Notes: generated by a model not told the origin, from the sequence alone. A stretch of 64,000 nt of DNA from Paraburkholderia terricola (GCF_900142195.1 NZ_FRAB01000028.1:26905-90904), one strand, 5' to 3'. Shown: positions 1 to 11,434, counted from the stretch's first letter. Made by a program: numbers and translations.

Positions 1-461
1 CCCTCGTCGTCGCGGCGCTCATCGCCATCCTTATGCTCATCGGCATCCCTGTTGTCGATGAACGGCGAATCGGTGTCGGTGCCGCCTTCGCTCAGCGCCG
101 TGCGCGCGGCCTCGGCCAGTTTTTCATACTGCTTGCGGAAACGGCGTAGATCTTTTTCGTCGAGTTCCTCGAGATCGAGCAGCGCGTTGTGCGCGCCTTC
201 CATTGCGCGAATCAGTTCGTCGAGCTTGATCTGCATGGCAGCCGTATCGCGGTTCTGCGTGTTCTGAATGAGGAACACCATCAGGAACGTGACGATCGTG
301 GTCGATGTGTTGATCACCAGTTGCCATGTGTCGCTGAAGTGAAACAGCGGGCCGGTCAATCCCCAGGCAACCACCAGCCCAACGGCGACGACAAAAGTGG
401 TGGGCCGTCCAGTCATTGTCGAAAGGTAGCTGGAGAACCTCGAAAACCATTTGCCGTTCAT
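1..461 (-). CDS. Low-affinity iron permease family protein (3' end outside window)
   Basis: Translation from the ATG at 459-461 gives a protein beginning MNGKWFSRFSSYLSTMTGRP. Two hydrophobic segments follow at about residues 20-40 and 50-72, the second running into QNTQNRDTAAMQIKLDELIR. This is the pattern of the small low-affinity iron permease family (PF04120), inner-membrane proteins of uncertain transport role. After the membrane part comes a charged helical region (LEELDEKDLRRFRKQYEKL) and a very acidic tail (D/E/R/H rich) that is still open at base 1. About 153 residues are visible. It is the first gene of its strand here, 139 bp from the stop of the sialidase-like gene. The family match rests on my reading of the motif around the second membrane helix. 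The function in iron uptake is unproven for the family. Confidence 0.8.
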   Translation of the reverse strand, partial: MNGKWFSRFSSYLSTMTGRPTTFVVAVGLVVAWGLTGPLFHFSDTWQLVINTSTTIVTFLMVFLIQNTQNRDTAAMQIKLDELIRAMEGAHNALLDLEELDEKDLRRFRKQYEKLAEAARTALSEGGTDTDSPFIDNRDADEHKDGDERRDDE

Positions 462-600
462 CCTGATCTCCGTTATTCGGTTTGATATACGGGATCATGG
501 CATAGACGGCGGCGTGGCTTTCCTTCCTATCGGCGCTCATGCAAGGCACCGGCCGCCCAGTTGCATGGGGGCGGTCGGCGATTCGTCAGACTGACAGGAA

Positions 601-2040
601 CTAGGGCGCCACGAAAAAGACATCCGTGCGATTGGACGTGTTGCCCGAGTTGGTTTGAACGAAGAACGAGAGGAACGACGTGCCTCTTGCATCCAGGCCC
701 GAATAGTCGCCGAGGAAGAATCCCCCGGCAACGGGCGCGGTCATCATGTCGAACGGACCGGACAGCTTCAACTCACTGCCGAAACTGGCGCCGCCGTTGG
801 TCGAGGTGGTCTGCCAGTAGTTGGTCGGCAGCGTCGTCGTGTTGCCTGCCGCGAGGTCGCGGAAATCGTAATACGTGACGGCGACTGTTCCGGCCGAATT
901 GACGCGAACCGACGGATTGAACGCGGGTTTTCCGGAGGGCGTGTTCACGCGAATCGGTGCGCTCCACGTCCGCCCGCCATCCGTCGACGTCGACAGTGCG
1001 ATCTCGTCGTACTGGCCGCCGTTGAAACGCGAGTCCTGCCAGACGACATAGAGTTGCCCTGTCGTCGGATCGATCGCCGGTTCGGGGATGATGTCGCCGG
1101 TGCGCACCGGCTGTCCCGTGTTGGGGTCCGTGACCGATACGGTTTGCAGACCCGAGATGATCTGCGGCTTGCTCCATGTGGCGCCGTCGTCGGTCGACCT
1201 GACGAACGCGACCTTGCCGGCCGCCTTGCTGAACGGCGGGCTGATCAGATCGAAGAAGTTGTACAGCGTGCCGTCCTGCGAGTTGACCACGATCTGATTG
1301 CCGATCGTCTGCTGGCGCGCGGGGGTGTCCACGATGACTGACGGTGAGCTCCAGGTCACGCCGCCGTCGACGGTCCTCGCGAACATCGCCGGGCCCCGGA
1401 AGGCGGCGGTATGCAGATTGGCGTAGGGGTTGCCGTTCGGCAGTTCGAGCCGGTCCCAGACCGCGTAGGCCACCCCGGCCTTGGTGGGATTCGCCGTCAC
1501 CGATTCCTTGTCGTTGAAGAATTGCAGTGTCGGCTCATTGTCGGCGATGAGAACGCTCAGATTCCCCCAGCTCTGGCCGCCGTCCCGGGAAACCGCCGCG
1601 CCCACCGCATTGCTGTTGTTGGACTGGTTAAATGAAATGGACACGGAGTAGGCGGTGCCGTCGGGACCGATGGAGACCCACGGGTCGGAAGCGCGCTCAT
1701 ATCCAAGACCGTTGGCGCAGGCGCTGAAGGGCAGCGGCGTCTGCCTCCACGTCAGGCCGCCATCGAACGAGAAGCCTGCCACGAGTCCATGCGCGCCGCC
1801 GTTCGACCATCGGTCCTGTTGCCAGACTCCGATGAGATTGGAAGGATTGGTGGGATTCACGGCCAGCCACGGTTCTACCTCGGCGTTCACGTAGAGCGTG
1901 CCGGGCCCGCCAATGTTGCAGCTTGCAAACGGACTGGCGCCCGAAACAAGCGTGGGCGCAGCCCAGCTCGTGGTGCTGGCCGCCAGCATGACGGCGAACG
2001 GAATTCCGGCCAGATACTGAACAGACTTGTTGCGTCGCAT
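601..2040 (-). CDS. Secreted sialidase-like protein with Asp-box (BNR) repeats
   Basis: The 479-residue protein starts at the ATG at 2040, which has an AAGGAG ribosome site about 8 bp upstream; in-frame starts further upstream lack one. Residues 1-27 form a Sec signal peptide (MRRNK basic start, hydrophobic core, cleavage after SWA). The mature part carries repeated Asp-box motifs of the form S-x-D-x-G-x-T-W: SFDGGLTW, SRDGGQSW, TVDGGVTW, STDDGATW and STDGGRTW, plus a decayed STNGGASF. These mark a beta-propeller of the exo-alpha-sialidase/neuraminidase superfamily. Asp boxes are structural and also occur in non-sialidase propellers. I do not identify the catalytic arginine triad with certainty, so hydrolase activity on sialic acid is only a family possibility. 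Export to periplasm or outside is likely. No partner gene is adjacent. Confidence 0.8.
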   Translation of the reverse strand: MRRNKSVQYLAGIPFAVMLAASTTSWAAPTLVSGASPFASCNIGGPGTLYVNAEVEPWLAVNPTNPSNLIGVWQQDRWSNGGAHGLVAGFSFDGGLTWRQTPLPFSACANGLGYERASDPWVSIGPDGTAYSVSISFNQSNNSNAVGAAVSRDGGQSWGNLSVLIADNEPTLQFFNDKESVTANPTKAGVAYAVWDRLELPNGNPYANLHTAAFRGPAMFARTVDGGVTWSSPSVIVDTPARQQTIGNQIVVNSQDGTLYNFFDLISPPFSKAAGKVAFVRSTDDGATWSKPQIISGLQTVSVTDPNTGQPVRTGDIIPEPAIDPTTGQLYVVWQDSRFNGGQYDEIALSTSTDGGRTWSAPIRVNTPSGKPAFNPSVRVNSAGTVAVTYYDFRDLAAGNTTTLPTNYWQTTSTNGGASFGSELKLSGPFDMMTAPVAGGFFLGDYSGLDARGTSFLSFFVQTNSGNTSNRTDVFFVAP

Positions 2041-2590
2041 GAAAGACTCCTTTTTATATGCGACCCATAACAGTTGGAGCGGCAGCTTCCACGCAGCCTG
2101 GAAAGGAGAGATTCGCATTGCTCGGCTCGGCTGATACGCCCGCGATGAACGTCTCGAAAGCGCCCGCCTGGTTCGCCGTTTTTTTCGTCGCTTCTACTGC
2201 CGCTTCAATGCTACGGGCCAGCAAGCGCTGGATACCGTCAGCGCGTCGGCTACGGACTTCGTTACGAACACGGTCTGCGTTGCTGGCCTATGGACGTGCG
2301 TCCGCCTTGGCGTCCATTTGCGCTAACGACAACCATCAGGGATTGAAAAGAATTTAGGTCGTACGAACCGCGCCGCCAGCGATTTTTTGTAACATGCCGC
2401 GCGGCGCTGCGGCGCGCAACGCTGGCGGCCCGTGTCCACACAATGAAAATGCATGGGCAGCGCGAGCGCGCGAGATGCTATGGGAAACGAGGCGAAGTAA
2501 ACGAATGGAACATGTGGCGTCACAACGCTGGTTTGCCCGAGTTGGGGAATGTGCGCGGTGCAGCATAAGCCCACGTGCGCTTCAGCCAAC
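2041..2590. other. Gene-free stretch
   Basis: About 550 bp between the start of the sialidase-like gene and the terminator of the ABC operon. Reading frames exist on both strands, but their translations are arginine/alanine rich with no recognisable domain, and none has a convincing ribosome site. It must hold the promoter of the sialidase-like gene. No clear -35/-10 pair was picked out. Confidence 0.5.
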
Positions 2591-2618
2591 AAAAAAAGGC
2601 GGCACCCAAAGTGCCGCC
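2591..2618 (-). terminator. Rho-independent terminator of the ABC importer operon
   Basis: Read on the minus strand, an 8-bp perfect stem (GGCGGCAC with GTGCCGCC), a 5-nt loop and a run of seven T. It lies 31 bp after the stop of the last gene of the leftward operon. Confidence 0.9.
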
Positions 2619-2648
2619 CCCTCAAACCTTCCCGCCATACCGCCGCGG

Positions 2649-4391
2649 TTACCGCACCTTGCCCGCCTTCCACGCGGACAGCAACTGCTCGTACTTCACC
2701 GTTTCGCCCTTCGGCTTTTCGTTAGCGAGCTTCTTCCACGGCGCGTGCTGATCGGACAGCCACTTCGACGGATCGCTTTCCGCATTCAACTGCGGCGCGC
2801 ACACCTTCATGCCCGCGCGCTGCAGCCGGCTCATGACCTGGTCCATTTCCTTCGCGAGATTATCCATCGCGGCTTGCGGCGTCTTTTCGCCCGCCACCGC
2901 GGTCGCGACGTTCTTCCACCACAATTGCGCCATCTTCGGATAGTCCGGCACGTTGTTGCCGGTCGGCGTCCACGCGACCCGCGCCGGGCTGCGGTAGAAC
3001 TCGATCAAACCGCCGTACTTGTCCGCGTTCTTGGTGAAGTAATCGCTATGAATGTCGGAATCGCGAATGAACGTGAGACCGGTGATCGACTTCTTCAGCG
3101 ACACGCTCTTGGACGTCACGAACTGCGCATACAGCCACGCGGCGGCGCGCTGGTTCGGCGGCGTGGACTTGAAGAACGTCCACGAGCCGACGTCCTGGTA
3201 GCCGTTCTGCATGCCGTCCTTCCAGTACGGACCGTGCGGCGACGGCGCCATGCGCCACTTCGGCGTGCCGTCGGCATTGGTCACGTTGCCGGGCTTGAGC
3301 ATCGACGCCGTGAACGCGCTGTACCAGAAGATCTGCTGCGCGATCTTGCCTTGCGCCGGCACCGGGCCCGCTTCGCTGAACGTCATGCCCGAGGCTTCGG
3401 GCGGCGCGTATTTCTTCAGCCAGTCGATGTACTTCGTCGTCGCGAAGACGGCGGCCGGGCTGTTGGTGCCGCCGCCGCGCGAAACCGATGCCCCGACCGG
3501 ATGACAGCCATCCGGCGTCACGCGAATGCCCCATTCGTCGACCGGCATGCCGTTCGGAATGCCTTTGTCGGCTTCGCCCGCCATCGAGAGCCACGCATCG
3601 GTGAACCGCCAGCCGAGCGACGGATCTTTCTTGCCGTAATCCATGTGCCCGTAGACCTTCTCGCCGTCGATCGTCTTGACCTCGTTCGTGAAGAAATCGG
3701 CGATGTCCTCATACGCGGACCAGTTCACCGGCACGCCGAGTTCGTAGCCGTATTTCGCCTTGAACTTGTCCTGCAAGTCCTTGCGCGCGAACCAGTCGGC
3801 GCGGAACCAGTAGAGGTTGGCGAACTGCTGGTCGGGCAACTGATAGAGCTTCTTGTCGGGCGCCGTCGTGAAGCTCGTGCCGATGAAATCCTTCAGATCG
3901 AGACCGGGATTCGTGTACGGCTTGCCTTCGCCCGCCATGTAGTCGGACAGCGGCACGATCACGCCATAGCGATAGTGCGTGCCGATCAGATCCGAATCCG
4001 AGATCCAGCCGTCGTAAATGCTTTGACCGGATTGCATCGACGTCTGCAGTTTTTCGACGACGTCGCCTTCCTGGATGATGTCGTGCTTCACCTGAATGCC
4101 GGTGATTTCGGTGAACGCCTTGGCCAGCGTTTTCGATTCGTACATGTGCGTGTCGATGGTTTCCGACACCACGTGAATCTCCTTCACGCCCTGCGATTTC
4201 AGTTTCGCGGCCGTGTCGACGAACCACTTCATTTCGTCCATCTGCTGCTGCTTCGACAGCGTGCTCGGCTGGAATTCGCTGTCGACCCATTTCTGCGCCT
4301 CGGGCATGCCGGCCCGCGCCGCGTGGTTCGCAAAGGCCCCCGCGACAATGCCCGCGACCGCGAGCGCGACGATCCGTCTCCTCTGTTGCAT
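2649..4391 (-). CDS. ABC transporter substrate-binding protein, GlpV-like (glycerol type)
   Basis: 580 residues from the ATG at 4391, chosen over an ATG 21 bp upstream because AGGAG sits about 8 bp before it. A Sec signal peptide covers about residues 1-27 (MQQRRR, hydrophobic core, NHAARA). At 580 residues it is longer than common sugar-binding proteins and fits the long solute-binding proteins of the GlpSTPQUV glycerol importers described in Rhizobium. The gene is last in a six-gene leftward operon with two ATPases, two permeases and a DUF2160 membrane protein, the same set as in that system. It would act in the periplasm, delivering ligand to the permease pair. Substrate is inferred from operon architecture only; a sugar or other polyol is possible. 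A strong terminator follows. Confidence 0.85.
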   Translation of the reverse strand: MQQRRRIVALAVAGIVAGAFANHAARAGMPEAQKWVDSEFQPSTLSKQQQMDEMKWFVDTAAKLKSQGVKEIHVVSETIDTHMYESKTLAKAFTEITGIQVKHDIIQEGDVVEKLQTSMQSGQSIYDGWISDSDLIGTHYRYGVIVPLSDYMAGEGKPYTNPGLDLKDFIGTSFTTAPDKKLYQLPDQQFANLYWFRADWFARKDLQDKFKAKYGYELGVPVNWSAYEDIADFFTNEVKTIDGEKVYGHMDYGKKDPSLGWRFTDAWLSMAGEADKGIPNGMPVDEWGIRVTPDGCHPVGASVSRGGGTNSPAAVFATTKYIDWLKKYAPPEASGMTFSEAGPVPAQGKIAQQIFWYSAFTASMLKPGNVTNADGTPKWRMAPSPHGPYWKDGMQNGYQDVGSWTFFKSTPPNQRAAAWLYAQFVTSKSVSLKKSITGLTFIRDSDIHSDYFTKNADKYGGLIEFYRSPARVAWTPTGNNVPDYPKMAQLWWKNVATAVAGEKTPQAAMDNLAKEMDQVMSRLQRAGMKVCAPQLNAESDPSKWLSDQHAPWKKLANEKPKGETVKYEQLLSAWKAGKVR

Positions 4392-4486
4392 GGTCTTCTC
4401 CTGTGTCTCCACACCCCTTGGATCATCTTCCTGCGCCCGCCCGGGGCATCAACGGGAGCCGGTATTTTTTCAGTTGCGCCGCGGCG

Positions 4487-4768
4487 TCAGCCTTTCCACA
4501 TGATCGCGAGAAGCACGAGCATCGAGGCCGCGAAGCCGGGCCACGCGTTCGCGCCTTCGGCGCCGATGCCGATCCACGCGAGGTTGATGTACGCGGCGGT
4601 GAGAAGGCCAATGAACAGCCGGTCGCCGCGCGTGGTGGCGATCGGCAGAAAACCCTTGCGTTCGATGGTGGGCGAACGGAGTTCCCACACGGTCATGCCG
4701 GCCAGCATCAGCACGACGCAGCCGAAGAAGATCGCCACCTCGGGCGTCCAGTACATCCACGTCAGCAT
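4487..4768 (-). CDS. Small membrane protein of the DUF2160 family, GlpU-like
   Basis: 93 residues beginning MLTWMYWTPEVAIFFGCVV. Three hydrophobic segments are visible (about residues 8-26, 45-62 and 72-90). It overlaps the stop of the upstream permease in a TGATG arrangement, which indicates translational coupling. Small DUF2160 proteins accompany the glycerol-type ABC importers between the second permease and the binding protein, exactly as here. No enzymatic motif is present. It is probably an accessory subunit or assembly factor of the importer in the inner membrane. A longer in-frame reading exists upstream but is only the shadow of the permease gene in another frame. Confidence 0.8.
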   Translation of the reverse strand: MLTWMYWTPEVAIFFGCVVLMLAGMTVWELRSPTIERKGFLPIATTRGDRLFIGLLTAAYINLAWIGIGAEGANAWPGFAASMLVLLAIMWKG

Positions 4769-5569
4769 CACACTCTCCCCATTGCGAAGCCCTTGGCGAT
4801 GTAGTTGCGCACGAAGTAGATCACCAGCGCGCCCGGCACGATGGTGAGCACACCCGCCGCCGACAGCACGCCCCAGTCCATGCCCGCCGCCGACACCGTG
4901 CGCGTCATCACGGCGGCGATCGGTTTCGCGTTGACGGTGGTGAGCGTGCGCGCGAGCAGCAGTTCGACCCAACTGAACATGAAGCAGAAAAACGCCGTCA
5001 CGCCCACGCCCGATTTGATCAGTGGCAGGAAAATCTTCACGAAGAAGGCGGGGAACGTATAGCCGTCGATATAAGCGGTCTCGTCGATTTCACGCGATAC
5101 GCCGGACATGAAGCCTTCGAGAATCCACACCGCGAGCGGCACGTTGAACAGCATGTGGGCGAGCGCGACGGCGATATACGTGTCCATCAAACCGACGCTC
5201 GAATAGAGCTGGAAGAACGGCAGCAGGAACACGGCGGGCGGCGTCATGCGGTTGGTGAGCAGCCAGAAGAACATGTGCTTGTCGCCGAGAAAGCGATAGC
5301 GCGAGAACGCATACGCGGCGGGCAGCGCGACCAGCACCGACATCACCGTGTTCATCAGCACGTAGATGATCGAGTTGATGTAGCCCCAGTACCACGACGG
5401 ATCGGTGAAGATCACCTTGTAGTTCTCGAAGGTCACGTGATGCGGCCAGATGGCGAACGTCGACATCGTTTCCTCGTTGGTGCGCAACGAGATCGACAGC
5501 ATCCAGTAGAGCGGAATCAGCGCGAACAGAATGTAGACGAGCAGCACCAGCGTGCGTGTCCAGCGGCGG

Positions 5570-5580
<11 letters not shown>
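4768..5580 (-). CDS. ABC transporter permease, GlpQ-like (MalG type)
   Basis: 270 residues with six hydrophobic segments. The first follows a short basic N terminus (MRNDRRWTRT). The cytoplasmic EAA loop that docks onto the ATPase is visible near residues 160-180 (SREIDETAYIDG). This is the MalG/UgpE class of carbohydrate importer permease. It overlaps the preceding permease gene by 11 bp and the following DUF2160 gene by a TGATG junction, so the operon is tightly coupled. It pairs with the 304-aa MalF-type permease to form the channel for the substrate delivered by the long binding protein. Glycerol specificity is inferred from operon layout. Confidence 0.9.
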
Positions 5581-7591
<2,011 letters not shown>

Positions 7592-7605
<14 letters not shown>

Positions 7606-8686
7606 GAGTCGCCTCCGGGCCGGACAGCAATTTGGTGTCCGCGCCGAATATGAACAGTTCGTCGGGGTCGATGAACACGTCGAGCTGCGTGCCGAGTTCG
7701 ATCTGATGCACGCCCTGCAACTGCGCGATCAGGTCGATGCCGCCGGTGTGCGTATGCAGGTGCAGGAAGGTTTCGGAACCGCTCAGTTCGGCGAGTTCGA
7801 GCCGGCACGGCACGGCGACCGACTGCGCCGTGCGCGGCGCGAGCCGCAAGTGGCCCGGGCGAATGCCGATGCGGCACGTGCCGGCGCCGTTCGCCGCCTG
7901 CCTGACCGGCACCTCGATGCCGATCGGCAGACGCGCGGTGCCCTGGGCGGTTAGATCGCTGACGAGCATGTTCATCGGCGGATCGTTGAAAACGGCGGCC
8001 ACTTCGACGCTGGCGGGCGCGTTGTAGACGTCGAGCGTCGGGCCGTGCTGCAACACGCGTCCCTTGTCGACGATCGCCGTATAGCCGCCGAGCAGCAGTG
8101 CCTCCAGCGGCTCGGTGGTCGCGTAGACCACGGTCGTCTTGCCGTCGGCGAAGAGCGTGGCGAGTTCCACGCGCAATTCCTCGCGCAGCTTGTAGTCGAG
8201 ATTCACGAGCGGTTCATCGAGCAGCACCAGCGAAGCGCGCTTGACGAGCGCGCGCGCGAGCGCGCAGCGCTGCTGCTGGCCGCCGGACAGTTCGGCCGGA
8301 CGCCGTTGCAGCAGATGTTCGATATGCAGCCTCGCCGCGACTTCATTGACGCGCCGCGTCACTTCCTCGGCGGCGGTCTTTTGCAGTTTGAGCGGCGATG
8401 CGATGTTGTCGAACACCGTCATCGCCGGATAGTTGATGAACTGCTGATAGACCATCGCGAGGTTGCGTTGCCGCACGCTCACGCCGGTCACGTCCCGGCC
8501 GTCGGCCAGCACGCGGCCCGTGGCCGGCTTGTCGAGTCCTGCCATGACGCGCATCAGCGTGGTCTTGCCCGCCTGGGTCGGCCCGAGCAGCACGTTGATG
8601 GCACCGGGGACGAGCCTCAGATCGACGCCGTACAGATGCGTCTGCCCGCCCGAAACGACGGTGACCCGCTCCAGTTCCAAGACCAA
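7592..8686 (-). CDS. ABC transporter ATPase lacking the switch histidine, GlpS-like
   Basis: 364 residues from a TTG start at 8686, with AAGGAG about 8 bp upstream. It is the first gene of the importer operon. Walker A is GPTQAGKTT (about 35-43), the signature is canonical LSGGQQQR (133-140) and Walker B is LVLLDEP (153-159). The H-loop, normally VTHDxxEAL, reads ATTEPLEAL, with Thr191 where the histidine should be. A C-terminal TOBE-like domain follows. The missing histidine is matched by the missing signature in the neighbouring ATPase, so the pair should form one consensus and one degenerate composite ATP site. The long AT-rich region upstream probably carries the operon promoter and operator. 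Confidence 0.92.
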
Positions 8687-8939
8687 ATTGCTCTCCTTTT
8701 TTGTGTCGCTTTTCGGTGCTGCGGTTGCTGCTGGACGTCAGATAGCCGCGCTGGCGGCGTGCGCGTTCACGGCCCGTTCAAGCGGGCGGCATTCGCCTGC
8801 GCGCCCGGTGGGCGAAACGAACTTTCAGCGCGCCGTGAGGCGAAAAGTTGCGGGCTGGAACCTTGCTTGAGGTGGTGTTGCTCATCCATTTGTCTCCGGC
8901 TTTTTTATGCCGCTGCTCTGTATGCGAGGCGGGTACTTA

Positions 8940-9033
8940 TGTTCAGAATGGAAATCAAAACAACAAATAAGATGTTCCTTTTTGTTCGTTTACGTATAAA
9001 TCGGGGTTAACCATACAAATGCGAAACATTTGT
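8940..9033. promoter_or_regulatory. AT-rich candidate promoter/operator region of the ABC importer operon
   Basis: Within the roughly 600 bp between the importer operon and the fru operon, this stretch is markedly AT-rich against GC-rich flanks. It holds a 7-bp-arm inverted repeat at 9015-9033 (ACAAATG, 5-nt spacer, CATTTGT) and two TGTTC/GTTCG-like half sites near 8972-8990, resembling DeoR/GlpR operator halves. A GlpR-type site would fit a glycerol importer. No regulator gene is adjacent, so this is a weak inference. The rest of 8687-9220 shows no gene. Confidence 0.35.
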
Positions 9034-9220
9034 GGTCGATACCCCTTACGAGCAATGGAATAACCGATTACGCAGCCGGCATGCATGCGCGGCGGTCTGA
9101 AAGTTGGCGGTCAGCGTAGCAGAAAGAGGCGGCAAGAGGAGATCGCATGGGATGCGATCTTTGGTGGGGCGTCCCGCAGACCCTTGAGCCCGCGAATCGC
9201 CATCCTCGAACCGTGTTCAA

Positions 9221-9274
9221 GGTATGCGCGCGGGCAGCGCGAGAGCGGGTATGCGCGCGGGCAGCGCGAGAGCG
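9221..9274. repeat. Two exact tandem copies of a 27-bp unit
   Basis: The 27-bp unit 9221-9247 (starting GGTATGCGCGCGGGC) is repeated exactly at 9248-9274 with no gap. It lies between the importer operon and the 3' end of the fru operon, just past the stop of the 109-aa gene. Probably replication slippage. Confidence 0.85.
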
Positions 9275-9296
9275 CGCCGGGAGGCGCGAACCGGCC

Positions 9297-9626
9297 TTAC
9301 AGGCCGATGCGGGTTTCGGCAGCCGGTCCGTTCACTCGCGGAGCGTTGTTCGTATGGGCCGGCTCTTGCGCATAAGCCGGATGCCAGCCGCCGAGCAATC
9401 GGTCGATCGCCTCCCGAGCGTCGCGCAACGCGTCGGCCAGAGACTCGCTGCTCGACGCGAGGTGGGAAAAACCGGTCCCGCCGCGCTCCCGCACGGCCAT
9501 CAGGCGACCGCCCAACTGCCGCGTGATCGTGCGGCGCAAGCGCACGCCGTGGCCGTGGCCGTCGTGCGGCACGGCTTCGATCAGTACATGAAATCCGCGA
9601 TACGTTTCGTTGAGTTGTTGCGCCAT
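9297..9626 (-). CDS. Hypothetical protein (109 aa) at the end of the fru operon
   Basis: Starts at the ATG at 9626 (MAQQLNETYRGFHVLIEAVP) and runs to 9297, 29 bp downstream of fruA on the same strand, so it is probably co-transcribed. It has an alternation of hydrophobic and polar residues typical of a small folded cytoplasmic protein. A conserved-looking core (GFHVLIEAVPHDGHGHGVRL...TGFSHLASSS) is followed by an amphipathic helix (ESLADALRDAREAIDRLLGG) and a low-complexity tail. I do not recognise the family. The codon pattern supports real coding. Link to fructose use is by position only. Confidence 0.6.
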   Translation of the reverse strand: MAQQLNETYRGFHVLIEAVPHDGHGHGVRLRRTITRQLGGRLMAVRERGGTGFSHLASSSESLADALRDAREAIDRLLGGWHPAYAQEPAHTNNAPRVNGPAAETRIGL

Positions 9627-9655
9627 GTTCGAGCCGTCGTCAGGAAGAGTGAGCG

Positions 9656-11434
9656 TCAGACGGCAGCCGCCGCCTCGACGGGCCGCTTGAGCAGCCCCAC
9701 AGCAAGCGCCGTCACGATGGTGCCCGCCGCGATCGCCACCACGTACATGGCCAGATGCGTGACCGCGTTCGGAATCGGCAGCACGAAAATCCCGCCGTGC
9801 GGCACCTTCAGTTCGACGCTCGACGCCATCGAAATCGCGCCCGTAATCGCCGAGCCGATCACGCACGCCGGGATGATCCGCATCGGGTCGCGCGCGGCGA
9901 AGGGAATCGCGCCTTCCGTGATGAAGGCCATGCCGAGCACCGCGGCGGCGTTGCCGGCTTCGCGTTCGTCGGTGACGAAACGGTTGCGGAAGATCCACGT
10001 GGCGAGCGCGATGCCGAGCGGCGGCGTCATGCCGGCGGCCATTGCGGCCGCCATCGGCGTGTACACCTGGCTCGCGATCAGGCCGGTGCTGAACGCGTAG
10101 GCCGCCTTGTTCACGGGACCACCCATGTCGAACGCCATCATCGCGCCGAGCAGCAGGCCGAGCGTGACCGCGCTGCCGGTCTGCATCGAGCGCAGCCAGT
10201 TTTCGAGGCCGTGCAGCGCGGTGGCGACCGGCGTGCCGACCACGTAGATCATCAGCAGGCCGACCACGAGCGTCGACACCAGCGGGATGATCAGCACGGG
10301 TTTCAGTCCTTCGAGATTGCGGTGCAGTTTCAGCTTGCGGCTAATCAGCAAGGCCGTATACCCGGCGAGAAAGCCGGAGATGATGCCGCCCAGAAAACCT
10401 GCCCCGAGGCTCGCGGCGAGCATGCCGCCCACCATGCCCGGCGTGATGCCCGGCCGGTCGGCGATCGAATACGCGATGTAGCCCGACAGCACCGGCACCA
10501 TCAACGCGAAGGCGGACTTCGCGCCGATCTGGAACAGCGCCCACGCGAGCGTGCCCTTGTGGGCGTCGTCGAATGCGTAGATGCCGCCCAGGGCGAACGA
10601 AATCGCGATCAGCAAACCGCCCGCGACCACGAACGGCAGCATGAACGACACGCCCGTCATCAGGTGACGATAGGGGCCGGACGACTTCGCCGAGCGTTGT
10701 TTCTTGGCCGCCGCGACCTGGTCCGCGAGGGCGCCACCGCCCGCGCCTGTGCTCTGTGCGGCTCCGTCGACGGTCGCTTCAGCGATCGCCCTTTCGATCA
10801 GCGCCGCGCCTTTGCCGATTGCGCCTTTAGTGCCCGTTTCATAGAGCCGCTTGCCGCGAAAGCGGCTCTTGTCGACCTGCGTATCGGCGGCGATCACCAC
10901 GAGGTCCGCCGCCGCGATCTGCTCGTCGCTCAGCGTGTTCTGCGCGCCGACCGAGCCTTGCGTTTCGACGTGAATGTCGTGTCCCAGCGACTTCGCGCCT
11001 TGCGCGAGTCCCTCGGCGGCCATGAAGGTGTGCGCGATGCCGGTCGGGCACGAGGTAATCGCGACGATCTTGAGCGCGCGAGTCGCCGTTTGCGCGGCCG
11101 CGGCGTTCCTCGGCGCATCCGCGCCGACGCTCGCCGCCACGCGCGCCAGCACCGCATCGGCTTCGCGGATCGCATCGTCGAGCGAAATGCGATGAATCGT
11201 CTTGCCCGCGAACGGCGTTTCGTCGACGCGCTCGCCCGCGTCGGCGGCGATCAGCACGGCGTGCGCCGCGTCGATCTGCGCGGCGTTCAACGGCTCGTGA
11301 ACGCCGAGCGCGCTGCGCGTTTCCACCGCGAGCGAGGCGCCGCGTTTTTGCGCCGCGCGGTTCAAGGCTTGCGCCGCGACCATCGGCGACGCGCTTTGTT
11401 GCGGGGACGATACCAGTCCAATCAGCTTGTCCAT
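9656..11434 (-). CDS. fruA: PTS fructose transporter EIIB'BC
   Basis: 592 residues from the ATG at 11434 (MDKLIGLVSS). Domains in order: an EIIB' domain (about 1-100) in which the phosphorylated cysteine motif is replaced by SSPQQSASP; a true EIIB (about 120-215) with the active cysteine C129 in SCPTGIAHTF; and an EIIC membrane domain (about 240-590) with about ten hydrophobic segments. It imports fructose and phosphorylates it to fructose 1-phosphate, the substrate of the adjacent fruK. Phosphate comes from the EIIA-HPr-EI protein encoded two genes upstream. A longer in-frame reading upstream of 11434 overlaps fruK and looks non-coding (Arg/Ser-rich). The ribosome site is only a weak AGAGAG. 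Confidence 0.95.
   Translation of the reverse strand: MDKLIGLVSSPQQSASPMVAAQALNRAAQKRGASLAVETRSALGVHEPLNAAQIDAAHAVLIAADAGERVDETPFAGKTIHRISLDDAIREADAVLARVAASVGADAPRNAAAAQTATRALKIVAITSCPTGIAHTFMAAEGLAQGAKSLGHDIHVETQGSVGAQNTLSDEQIAAADLVVIAADTQVDKSRFRGKRLYETGTKGAIGKGAALIERAIAEATVDGAAQSTGAGGGALADQVAAAKKQRSAKSSGPYRHLMTGVSFMLPFVVAGGLLIAISFALGGIYAFDDAHKGTLAWALFQIGAKSAFALMVPVLSGYIAYSIADRPGITPGMVGGMLAASLGAGFLGGIISGFLAGYTALLISRKLKLHRNLEGLKPVLIIPLVSTLVVGLLMIYVVGTPVATALHGLENWLRSMQTGSAVTLGLLLGAMMAFDMGGPVNKAAYAFSTGLIASQVYTPMAAAMAAGMTPPLGIALATWIFRNRFVTDEREAGNAAAVLGMAFITEGAIPFAARDPMRIIPACVIGSAITGAISMASSVELKVPHGGIFVLPIPNAVTHLAMYVVAIAAGTIVTALAVGLLKRPVEAAAAV

Noticed and set aside
2394..4847. An 817-codon open frame on the plus strand opposite the ABC importer genes
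   Set aside because: It mirrors the minus-strand coding genes in high-GC DNA; the translation is arginine/histidine/leucine-rich with no domain, while the opposite strand encodes clear ABC proteins.
9508..9560. Possible CRISPR-like or other short repeats in the fru downstream region
   Set aside because: Only the 27-bp tandem pair is real; there are no regularly spaced repeats with unique spacers.
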